Positions 48,986-61,000 of a DNA stretch of 64,000 nt are shown one piece after another (position 1 is the first letter of the stretch; each line of letters opens with the position of its first letter). The position numbers were made by a program, and so were the translations under genes. The stretch comes from Haemonchus contortus (taxonomy: Eukaryota > Nematoda > Chromadorea > Rhabditida > Trichostrongylidae): positions 39,211,005-39,275,004 of the forward strand of contig LS997567.1 in assembly GCA_000469685.2 (NCBI GenBank), in the 5' to 3' direction. The notes beneath the pieces were generated by a model. The model was not told where the DNA came from, did no database searches, and worked only from the letters and a program-made list of their open reading frames with translations.

Positions 48986-50514
48986 ATGGTCCTAATACAT
49001 GATGTCGACTACGACGCCGCGTCTGCGGCTCTTAGGGCGGGCACATCGATCCTCATGCTTACGCCGCCACCACACTCACAGCTCGGCAATTATCTAAGCA
49101 CTTCATATAAATACATCTTACCAAGGTGTTAAACTCCATTGTATAATGCTACCAGTAACCCATCAGATTGTTAAATCCTGGATTTAGCAGCGGAATCGAA
49201 CCGTTCCCCGATCTGCACCCTTCCCTGCTCCGTCCACACGCTCTCAGTTCTGAAGAGTGCCGAAATAAGCCCGTAAATACCAAAGTCGATAAGCCGGAAA
49301 CCGAAAACCGGAACAGGGCTCCTGCCTTACAAAGCAAGTTATTACTGTAGTTCAAATGATGAGAACGGCGCAATGATCGGAATAATGAAGCATGACATTC
49401 AACCATGACGATCACGGAGTCACTGTTCACGATTCCGTCCATTAGGCAGCTCTTACTATTCATTTTTATGACCCCCGCCCCTTCTTTCCTGTGGAAGCAC
49501 AATTTTCCTAGGATCCCGCTGGATTCGACAAGCACGCGATAATGAGAGCAGCCCTGCGGTATGCCTGCGCTCCAAATCGATAAGGCATCATATACAGTGG
49601 CACGCGATTGATCGATGGGGCAGGCCGCTACGCAGCCACCCGCTTAAATGTCGAGTACTTCGAGCTCATGCAATAAACATTTATAAAATGTAGCTCTCAG
49701 AAAACCCTTCTTGTCCTTTCATACCTCTCTTTTCTCCGTCTTTTAATCCGACATTATGGAATGCGAGAAAGCATAGGCATTGATGCGGACAGAATTTCTA
49801 ATGTCATTCGTTCATTTTTAACATACGCTCGGCAAATATTCAATTTGCCATAGTAAGATATTTTCCGTAATGAATGTGAAGCAATCGAAACAGCTGTTTT
49901 CCCCGAAAATTGTTTGTTTTGCCATCTATTTGTGGTGAGATGTCTAAAACGTTCCCATGACTAAGAAGGAGCTTTCGGGAATAGTATTCACAATTACCAT
50001 AAGCAAAATGTACAGCCTTCCTATTCAGTTTTTCTTACTTCTACAGGGGTTACTTACTTGCTAAACGCTCAGTTGAACATGTGATTTAAATTCACCAAAA
50101 GTGCAAGACAATTTAAGGATTCTACGTAGACGAGGGGTTCCATGAAAAACTTTTCCGCTTTATATCTCTATTCAAAGAAGTTTTACCTTTCCTGTAATTG
50201 TAGAGTACCTTTCTGAAAATGGGACCGAGTGGTGTCATGAGGACTTTTCCTTCCTAGGCACATTTCTTTCAATAACAGTTCCAATCCCCAAAACGCGGCC
50301 CTCTTCTTCGTTCACTGTTGAAAAGCTGGTATTCAGAAGGGAAGAGGGAAGATGGGTAGGGAAAAGCAAGCCGTTCCTGGTTCTCTACTGCACGCTCCAC
50401 TACCTGAAATAGCATTCTTTGTTTTTGAAACAATGGGCCGACTTGCCCTCTTCCCGTCTTCTGGGTCTTTGGATAAAACCTCTGAACCAGTAGAAAAAAC
50501 CCTCTAAACCAGAA

Positions 50515-50640
50515 GAGCTGATTGTGAGCGTTTTTAAACCAGCATTGAAATGTTCAGAAGTCATACCGCGACAAGGATTCGAACTCAAGGTATTAATCAT
50601 TGGGAGAGCATCTTTATCCTCCAGGCCACCACACCCCTTG
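50515..50640 (-). mobile_element. Second tRNA-like SINE family fragment
   Basis: The minus strand reads GGTGTGGTGGCCTGGAGGAT (A-box-like) and then GAGTTCGAATCC (B box), so it carries Pol III signals. The body differs from the main SINE family. It ends about 45 bp before the 8-bp-TSD MITE at 50685. Confidence 0.5.
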
Positions 50641-50684
50641 GTATTTTCGAAATAAAACGCTGAGAAAGGAAACAGTAGCCATAA

Positions 50685-50936
50685 CGGGTGTGGTGCTGTA
50701 GGAACGAAATTGTCGCGTCGCAGCGCAAGAGACGCCGAGCGCGAAGGAGTGTAGCAGAATGACGCAGCGAGCAAGAAATACAGGAACAAAAGAAGTAACT
50801 GTAGAATCATGCCAAAAATAATAATCGCATAGCGATTGAGCTGTATGAGGAACGCTAGAACTGTTATAACGAGGCAAATGGTTCGCGACAGCCGCGTGCG
50901 GCGAATCGATCACCCAAAACATACTGCCCGTCTGAC
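50685..50936 (-). mobile_element. 8-bp-TSD MITE, copy 3 (252 bp)
   Basis: Flanked by AGCCATAA at 50677-50684 and 50937-50944, a perfect 8-bp duplication. The left end is CGGGTGTGGTGCTGTAGGAACG. The right end is eroded (CTGCCCGTCTGAC). It is intergenic between SLC17 and TPS. Confidence 0.88.
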
Positions 50937-51352
50937 AGCCATAAACACTTCCAAGAATTTTCCCAAAATACTAAGGGGATTTGGATTCAACAACTGAAGA
51001 CGCATAAAGAAGTTCTTGCCGGACAGAACTTTGAGTTCACTTGATTGAAAACCGTTTACTGTATTTATAAATTCTGTATCAGATGTGCTCTCAGACTGCT
51101 CCTACTATCTATAACAGTATACAGTAACCGTCAAAAAGTCGTGATTAAATCGCTACAGCCCTACGTAGGAAGTGAATTCAACCCATACTTTAATGACATA
51201 CCAAAAAGCTGTGTATACTAGCTGGGTGAGCAATCACCTCCAAAAACCACCACCTTACCCAAAGCACGGCACAATCCCAATACGAATCTCATTTGACCTT
51301 TTTTCAACCTCTTTTGCTTCAGAATAGTACAGATTACCTTTACATGACAATC

Positions 51353-51358
51353 TTTATT
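51353..51358 (-). terminator. Candidate polyadenylation signal of the TPS gene
   Basis: First AATAAA on the minus strand after the TPS stop, giving a 3' UTR of about 740 nt. A variant signal nearer the stop is possible. Confidence 0.4.
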
Positions 51359-52093
51359 AAAATACAAATTAATTTCAAAAAATAATATCATGTATACATG
51401 GGTTCACTAATATAGTGTCCACCTGCCACCGGTATGAGCTGGATGACTTAAATAGCCGGACTTTTGAAAAGTAACGCAACTCACATTTCTCTTATGATGG
51501 GTTCTTACTTATGACATGTCACATACACATACACACGGACACACCTATCTAGAATATCGGCTTAAAAACGTCTGCGTCACTTATTCGAACATAATCTGGC
51601 AAGAAAACCGTAATTTATAACAGAACAGTTGAGCTTTTTCAATTCTAATTACAATAGATAAAAGACTAAATATACATTACAGATTAGTCATCAAGGCTAC
51701 AAACCGATGTTATAATGCTCTAGACAAATAAAAATCTACCAAAAACTGTTTTACTTAGTAATCTATCTAATCTGAAAGTCTCTTTTATCTATTTATCACA
51801 CAAACACAACAATACGAACAAGAACTCAAAATTCCAACTGTTTAACTGGCATGCGAGGAAGTAACTTGTTAACGTGAAATTTCGAGGCAGTAACAATGTT
51901 AGGCAACACAACATTTTGAGTCCATAATTTAAAAGTAGTAATCTGACAAATGCGAGTGACTAATGCAAAAATTTAGGAGCAAAGTAAACAGACAGCAAGA
52001 CAAAGCCGAGGTTTCAAAACCAGAAGGTAATGAGTCCGCGATTACTGTGACAAGGATCACAACAGGGTCTGACCAGGAGCATCGTCCAGATGT

Positions 52094-55000
52094 TCAGATG
52101 TCATTGTCATCGTCTAGGTCACCACCACGTACTTTTAGCTCACGTACAGTAGCCTGAGCCATTGCACCCAGCAGTACTTCCGGACATGATACGAACGCCA
52201 CGTTATTATTGTGAAAATGGGCGCAGATTTGTGTTACCTGTAATCCTACTTTGAGTAGACAGTAAAAACGGCAGAACAACTGAAGAGCAAAGGAAATCCA
52301 CGAGAGAATAAATGCTCCACCATCATTGTTAATTGAGATACGCACCTTTTCTCGTAGTGCTTCATCCTTCGTCACCCATATGGTGTAGACGTTCGGAGGT
52401 GCGACAGACAGGCATTCTTCTAACATTGGAAGATCCGTATCAGAGTCACCACAAACCAGTATATTACCTTAAACAATGACAGAATCAACAGGTTTTCGAG
52501 GAAATTTCATTTGATAAACGGAAAAAGCATGATACTCGTAATGTACTGGTAAACAAAAGTCCGAATTACCGTCTTGAAGTTGCATGCCCATCTTTCGTTC
52601 GATAAGACGAACTCCATGACCCTTATTGAAGATCCGACCCGATAATTTAGCCTGAACGGTTTCAAATTTACAGCATTAACATTACGTCATTAGCTTGCGA
52701 TCAGGTAATCAGCAAAACGGAGCACGAAGTATTAGGCGGTATTTCATGATACATTTAAGACATCGACTTTATCAACTTACAAAAAAGTCTATAAACTGCA
52801 GTATAGGTAATGATGGGCGTATTATGGACGAGAAGCTTAATGCGTCATATTTAGGTAGTAAAAACCCCCAGCTAAAACAGAATCAATCCCTGTCTTTTGG
52901 GATCTCACTCTCGTACGCATTTCAATACAAAAAAAATTAAGAGAAAAATAAATATTGTCAAACAAGTTAGCGATGAATTTCGTTTAGGCATACCTTCGTA
53001 TAGATTTTTATGTCATATTCGTTCTCCCTAATCGTAAGAATTGCTCCAGAAGGATCCACTTCATTGACAATCTTTGATACTTCATTGAACCTGAAGTGGC
53101 ATACAAAATACTCGTGTTGGATGATTCGAAATTTTGTGATTACTATTCCTGAGACGTGTAGAGGTGGCGTAGTGGCAAAAGGTAAGGTGTGGTGCAGTAG
53201 GAACGAACTTGTCGCGTCGCGTCGAGAGAGACGCCGCACGCGCAGGAATGTAGCAGAATGCAGCAGCAAATAAGAAATTCAGGAACAAAAGAACTAGCAA
53301 TAGAATCATGACTAAAACAAGGACCGCATATCAACTGAGCTGCATGAAGGTCGCTAGAGCTGTAATGACGAGGCAAATGGTCCGCGACAGCCGCTTGCGG
53401 CGGACCGATTAAACAAAACCGTTCCTACTGCCCGTCTCCCCAAAAGGTGCACTATCACATACCCACGGTCTGAGGATCGCGTCCCAGACCGATATGTCCC
53501 CAGAGAAACCAAGCCTTCCATTTCTACAGGGTCGGTTTACTGGTGCCGCAATTGTCATGTAAGATGAAAGCACTGACTGATACAGTAAGCGAGTACACTA
53601 CTTACAGTTGCAGGCTCTTCCTGTGGGGGATCGAATTGTTGACGTCCTGCTTGGCGATTGTGATATGCCCATAATGTTTCTGTAGTCCACTACCAATCCA
53701 AGTGAAGTTTCGGAATTCCGGATTTTCCAGTAGATCCTCGACCTATATAAAGCGAAAAATGTATGTACAAAACAATAAAAATAATACAATACTCATTCAC
53801 CTTCGAATGCCCTAGCAGACGCTCAACAATGCTCATTATGAAACTGTTTTAGCTCCGAACATTCATAGAAAAGCTGCTGATGCAAATCGAATTAATCGTG
53901 AGAAACGCTTTTCAACCGAGAAAAAACAAAGAGGGAAATATGAAGAAGCTGAGGCCTATTATGCCTCTACCTCTGAGACGCATCACTATCGCGATATGGA
54001 CACCAAATGACATGAGGTACCACAAACCTGACTTTCCGGCTCAACATGGCTATAATAAACTCCTTTTCAGAGTACTTTTTTGAAAAGTTCTTGAGAAATA
54101 TAGAAAACGTGAACAAAGAGAAGAAGTATAGTGAGAAAAGGCATAATTGGTTCCATGTGGCAGCTGGCCGAAGTACGAAATAAACTTAGGCTTGCCAATG
54201 TAAATGGCTTATTCCTCTCGAACTGGTGTGTAGACTCAGCGAGTAGAGAAGAGCAAAATGCAATCTTAAATAAGGACAGAAGAAGGAGAACTACTACGGC
54301 ACTGCCTTTTACAGCGCATTTGATGCGGTCAGTTACCAAAAAGTTATTAAAAAGAGAGCAACTTTACAGACACGCCAGTTCGAAATTCATGGAATTCACC
54401 TCAACTCTTCGATAGAGGAACCAACCATAGCCTTATAACAAGAGGAAAGAGCGTTTAAGTAGAAGGAATAAACAGAAAACAAAGGTAGAACAACACTCAC
54501 CATATCGAATGCTTTATTGAGTAGCATGAGGTCAGCGTCGCTAACGCTGTCATCCTTGAATTGCATAGCCGGGTTGAAGTACCATTCACGACCAGCAGAC
54601 GCGCCATATGCGTAATAACCTTGAAGTGTTTACGTTAAGGACACCCTTGGACAAGGAAAACCTTATAAAATTCACCTTCAGGCATGGTACTCATATTGAG
54701 AATTCCAATATGGACAAGCGGAGCTGTCGTGACGATCGCACAAAACTGAGCACAACGTCGTGCAAACTGAGCCTGGAAAAAGCCTCGAAATGGGGAGGAA
54801 CTTTTGAGGTAACATTGTCAAAGGTCTGGACACGGATTAACAATATTTAAAGTACCGGGAGATACAGAAAGAGGAGTAAAGATAATCCAACCGAATGGAC
54901 CATACCTGAATGACTGCAGAGTATGCAGGCTGCACACTTGTCGGATACGAGCACGAATAACTCTTCAAAGTACCATCCCTTCAACAAAATTGCTACTAAC

Positions 55001-58000
55001 TTATCGTTCCAATCTCCTAATTAAGGAGCGTTTAAAGAAAAAAGTGCTGTTTAATAGGAGAATAGATAGAATAGGTTCAAAACTCTGTGAAGTCGCAGAG
55101 GTTTGGCTATCACATACAGGCACAGTTCACGATAAAAATGGTTCCTGAAATTCCCCCCAGGATGAATTTGAGGCCCCCGCGTATACCATATCTGGCGCTA
55201 TTAGGCCGGAAAACGGCCAAGTTAAGGAGTTACAAAGGCTCAAAGATTGGCCCGTGTGTATCCTCGGGCGAGTTTCACCGGCACTGTAGAGGCTGCACCG
55301 ATCACAAGGGAACCATGTGGGAAGTTCAAACAACTTGTCATGACCCCATAGCGATAGTGAAACAGTTATGTACAGTTCTGGCTTGATGTAGTCAGCTCTT
55401 TGCGCAATTGCAATGACTAAAATCTCGACCGAATACCCCTTCCATGTTGTTTCCGCCATGGCATTCTCGTCCAATCTCCATTTTCCCTACTCTTGAAGAG
55501 CCATATCTTCCTCAAAATCGACGAATTCTCTCGTTTTCTTCACTTCCGATGAACTATTCCCAATCTATACTTCCGCTTTTCGAATGAAAACGGGTACCTC
55601 AAAATTATCGTGAACTCTGCCTTTAACAATAACGCCAAAACTACTGCCCTTGATATATGGTAGCTCAGGTAATGTACCTGTCGGTGAACACGTAATGGAA
55701 ATGGTCTCCAGATGTCAACAATGCGGCAGCTTTCTCTACTTCAGCAGCAAAGGCAGTTGGGCCTGATGGATGGAATGAGCCAAGAGTCTAAAAATGAAAT
55801 TCTGTAGCTTAGAACGGGATTTTACCTTTATATCCAAAATAACCTACATCAATGAACTGTTCAACGTTATTGGTTTCATCAGACTGTATGAAGGACAAGA
55901 ATGCCAGGTCCTTTTGTAACTCAGTAAGTTCATCGATGATATCAAACGTAGCATGAGTGTTAGCGCCATCAGCATCTTCACTGTGTGAAGTTGTCTCCAA
56001 CACCAAAAGATTCGAATCCGCCATACAACTGTTCTCGAGGGAATTCTTCAAGCAGCATATGATTACGGTAGTACTTTCAGGGTCAGAGACAGATTTTCAA
56101 CAAAAATCACCTTAGCATTCTCAAGCGATAGAGCAAAATGTGGTCGAATGGGCATTCCCTTAAGAACCACTTCGACGATTTGACGCCGAATTTGAGCAGT
56201 TTGGGCCATCAACATGTAGAAATCGGCGATTTGACGAATCTTGAAAAAACGATTCCAGCACGATCAAGAGTTATTTATGCCATAACATGAGCAGTAAGAC
56301 TGACCTCTGTAGGTCGAATAACTTCATGAGTCCAGCTGGGATCAAGGAAAGCAGTGCTCCACTCATCAATATCATGACTTTTCAAGAACTGATTGAGGCG
56401 ACCACCATGCTCTTGTCGAACTTCGCGCGTCTCGGTGGCCGCGCGATAGAATACCTCAGCAAAGTTCTGGAAACAATCAACTAGCCTTTATACTGCGCAA
56501 TAACTTCAAAACACTACGAACCTCGATGTCTGCGATGTCATCCACACGATGATAACATTTCTTGTCATCTGAGTAAAAACCTGCATTTCCCAGTTGCACC
56601 TGGAATCGACCAAATGAAAACACTGCCGATGAGAACTCCAAGATCACCTGAGGAAAGATGGAAATGCAGTTTTAAAAAAAGGAAAACTTTACCTCAGTCC
56701 CTGCTCCCGATGAAAGTACAAGGGAAGCTGATGGATTGCAAACCATCATTTCCTTTGCCACAAGGTTCATACCATCCTGAAGGGATACGATTTAATGATC
56801 CCAAAGGCACTGAGAAAGAGAGAAAAAGAACCGCTTACCTTGGATGGAGTAACGACACCAATATCCATGGCAAGATAATGAGCAACGAGACGAGAACGAG
56901 GCAGACCATCAGTTTCAAATCGCAGTGGTCTCCAGTCCGGACGTGATTCACATCGAATCGTCTCATTGATTCCTTTGGCCAATTCAAGACAGCTATCCTA
57001 CAATACCGGTAAACCCATGAAAACTACACCAATAACGGTTTTAATGCTGGAAGGTCTGACAACACCAACCTGGTACCTCTTGTACGACTCAACAGCACGC
57101 CTATTTGTGACAGCTATTTGATAAAGTACATCAAGACCTTTCCTTTCAGGATGTTTCTCGAAATACCTCCAAATCAATATGTTCAGAAAGAATTTTACAT
57201 AAAAAACATAAAAATACATATAAAGAACAGAAAGCATACCTTTTCCAAGCTTTCAGCTTCTCCATTATACCTTTTGTGTAATCGAACCTCTCTACGGAGA
57301 AAAAGAAGCAACCACCTTCACCGCTATTAGCCATTACCTAGTAAAACTTGTATATAATACCCAAAAGTCATGTACAAATGGTTTCCTATTGAAATGTTAC
57401 AGAAAGCCAAAATTAATTGTTCGAGCGGCATCTGCAGATTTCTTCAAAGAAAAATTGACAAAAAAAAGGAAAAGAAAGAAATAAACAATACATCTTTCTT
57501 GATTTCCTGAGCATCTATGGCGCACTGGGGTTCATTAGCAATCGACAGGAAATCTTCATTCTTGATCGATACAGGGAACACTCCCAGAGAGCACGTCCAT
57601 CCCTAAAGGCCACCTATTAGAATCGTCACTTAGGAATTCGAGATACACTATAAAAAGTTGTAAATCACCTCATAGGTAACCGTGAATATGTCAATTCTGT
57701 TGTCAAAATGTACTCTGGCTCTAGGAATGTACTCCCTCACCATCTGGACATAACGATCGCGATCTCGATGAGTTTGGAAACCGACCTTGAACAAATCACT
57801 GGTTAAGAATAGATAAACATCATTTTGTACCTACAAGCACTATCAACACTTGTTTTAGGAATCTGAAAGGAGCGAAACACGGTAAAATAGTGATATTTAG
57901 TAATTTTTTCTAATACTTAGCAATAATACGTAAGCCTCAATGGTCTACTACTTGAAAGTTAACTGACTACGTCCTACCCGCTGCCTGCCATATTGTATCT

Positions 58001-61000
58001 GACTTCATAAAGCCTGTCCATTCTACTCCATGAACATCAGCCTTATGGAATTTGACATGAACAAAAGATTTCATACCTTTGTGAAACGTAAAATACCACG
58101 TAATATGGGATCAGCAACCAGCTTGTACTTCGTCATGAATTCCGGTGGAGGTTGGAATGGAATATGGAGAAAGAAGCCAACCTAATAAGGAAAAATAAAT
58201 GAAACATCTGTAATCTTCTTCTAAACTTAGAAAAGTACCCTTACCTCAAGGCTACTGTCCAAACTGCGCATAATCTGACCAGTAAGCATAAGATGGTAGT
58301 CATGGATCCAGATGAAATCCTGAGGGCGGCTGTTACGAGCAGCATTGATACCGAATTGGTAGTTCACACGCACATACGCACACCAATGTTCACGAAGCAC
58401 CTTTAAAGTTCTCTTTCTAGATCAAGATTTAGCAAAAAAAAAACTAAATTTCTGAAAAACACGAAAATTTCCAAAATCATCCAAGATTAATCAATTAGCA
58501 AACCCACAGCTGGATCGTCATATTCTTTAACGATGTACTCTGCTAAATTATGAAGTGCTGGCCACAGAAGCCCATTACTGATTCCACCATAGTAAGCATT
58601 GTAATCCTCCTGAAAGTTGTGAATAAACAAGTATTATAACAAGTATAACATGCCTGAACTGTAATTTCAAAAAGCCTGACAGTTCACGTAGTAGCGACGA
58701 ACCTGATTCACGAAAACGGGATTGAGCTGATAGTTGGCTCTATTGTAATCGTGGAGGACAGATAACAGAGACATATCTCTTCTGAATAAAGGAAATACTT
58801 CTTGATATCAATGATACTTGAGAATTACCAGAATTATGTCAAAACACGTACTCCACAAGTTGTTCCTTGTCAGTAAGCTCCTGTTTCTTGTCATTTTCCT
58901 CAAGTACATGGAAAATTTCACCAGCCCTGGCTTGTTTTATTAGAGGCAAACCAAGGGAGTTCGTCGACGGAGGAGGAACGTCCTGCAAAATTATTCACTA
59001 ATCACCTTCCTTTCTTCGAAGACAAGACTGCATCATTTGTTCACTCTGAATGATGACCCTGTTGGCCTATTTGCGCCCTTCTTCAGAGCAGAGCTATGGC
59101 GTCAGCTACTCAATGACGTACGTATACGCGGACCGTGCATAGAGCACGTTAGCTTCGGGGTAGAATCCACAACACCGTCAGTTTCATTGATAAAATGTGT
59201 TTGCAAAGAAGGAAATGAACTTACCATATCATCCAGCTCATCTTTGCCAAGATTGATGCCAAGATTTGAGAGCCAAATATTTTCCTTATCTACAGACATC
59301 ACCGGATCTACACATGACACCAAACCGCCAGAACCTGATTACAATACCGTAAGTTAAGACCAACATGCCGCCCTTTCCTTAACAGAGTTATTTATCACCC
59401 TATCCTCAAAGAGCTAAGTAAATGAGCTATGTCAAAGGGATTGTCCTTCTAAGTTCCCTACTATCGACATCCTGCCAAATAGCTCTTTGCTAAGCACAAC
59501 CTCGAAACTAAACAGGGTCTTAGGGTAGGCTATATACGAACACTAATTAATGCAAGCATATTACATTGTATCAAATATTAGAAGTATCAAAAAAAAATAC
59601 TACACATCTACCTTGTTTAATTTCCCAGCATCCGCTACCTTTTCGTTGAATTGACACCGGCGGGGCATTCGACACATTGATCACCCTTTGCTGGAAAAGG
59701 AATAGCGATAATCTTCTTATGTTCAGCGATGCATATAAATAATAGAAAATGCAATATTAAATTTCCATAATAAAGAGGAGCATGTTGATGTCCCTAAGGA
59801 ATGACCCTACCGTACCTTGTGATGAGTAGTGTTGGTTAGACCTGCAACTCCAGTACCAGCCGACAATCCTTCACTGGCTCCATCTGACTGGCCATCTTCT
59901 ACGGCATCATTTTCCAGAGACAGAAGATCCTCCAACGATGCATGGGTAGATGACATCCTCGAGTTGGCTCGAGAACGAACCATCTGAAGAATATCTCTGG
60001 CACAGATTAACAATAACTGTTATGGCTTAGATTGGCGTTTCATAGGTTTTGAAGGCCTTTTCAGACTACTGTACGAGCTTCCCCACATGAACCGTGATCC
60101 TGTTCAAACGACCGCCACAAAAATAAGCTATATTGAACAAGAGTACGGTAGCAAGATGCTTAAATGTTTCCTAGCCTCATTTATCTTCTCCTCCGTAAAC
60201 AGCAGGGGATCACAAGCGTTAAAACTGAGCCCCGAGCACTATTGCCTTCCCCGGTTAGGATGTTTCCCTTCTAACGGCCAATGGTCTTAGTGAGTTCGGC
60301 TTCATGCTCTGCGAGTCCATCCTATAAATGTTTAATTTCAACGAGTCACTCACCTGAATATGTCGATATTTCTCGCCAAATTTCTTTGCATGCACGCCCA
60401 GCATGCTCTGACGTACTCCTGGTACAGCCGCATATAATTCACTGGAAAAACAATATTACTCATACACGATAACTTGTATTATAAGCTTCATAAACTAACC
60501 GCAATCTATTCTTGCTATTATTTACGTCATAAAGAGCCAACGAGAACAAAAGTGAATCGCGGTACTGAGTTCCAAATGACAAATCCGAATCATAGACTAG
60601 CGGAACAGCAATTTTCCAAAAAGCAACCTGAGAAAGCATTTAGCCTATAATTATGCACAGGAAGATGGAAAAGTATATGCAAGTTCATGAGAAAAAACTG
60701 CAAACAATGCTTAAGCAGTACGTTCCCACTACTAACAAGTAAAAAAAACAGATAAGCCTACCGAATTGAAACCCAGTTGGCTGACAAGATTGCCGAACAC
60801 GGTGTCTTGATTGTTTGGTTGTGAAAGGCATAATTCCAGAATCATTAACATGCCCGGAAAACGAAAAACGATTATGCAAAATGTCAAAAGAGGATTTTCT
60901 CATGAAAATTCTCAAAAACCCACTTTCAACGCAATTTCCGAGTTCTGTTGGCGAAGTTTCCATTCAGCACAGCACGCATTCGTAGCATATATTAGAAAAT

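Larger units (their letters stand above)
48986..51352. other. Intergenic between SLC17 and TPS
   Basis: SLC17 upstream region and TPS downstream region. A dispersed-repeat-like block at about 49149-49370 carries a tRNA-type GGTTCGATTCC on the minus strand. A SINE-like copy and one 8-bp-TSD MITE follow (listed). The open frame 49149-49535 is repeat, not gene. I see no other gene. Confidence 0.45.

Noticed and set aside
53606..53660. Alternative frame (RQQFDPPQEEPAT) in a TPS exon
   Set aside because: It needs a stop codon to be skipped and the wrong phase at the next exon; the frame with KHYGHITIAKQDVNN fits both neighbours.
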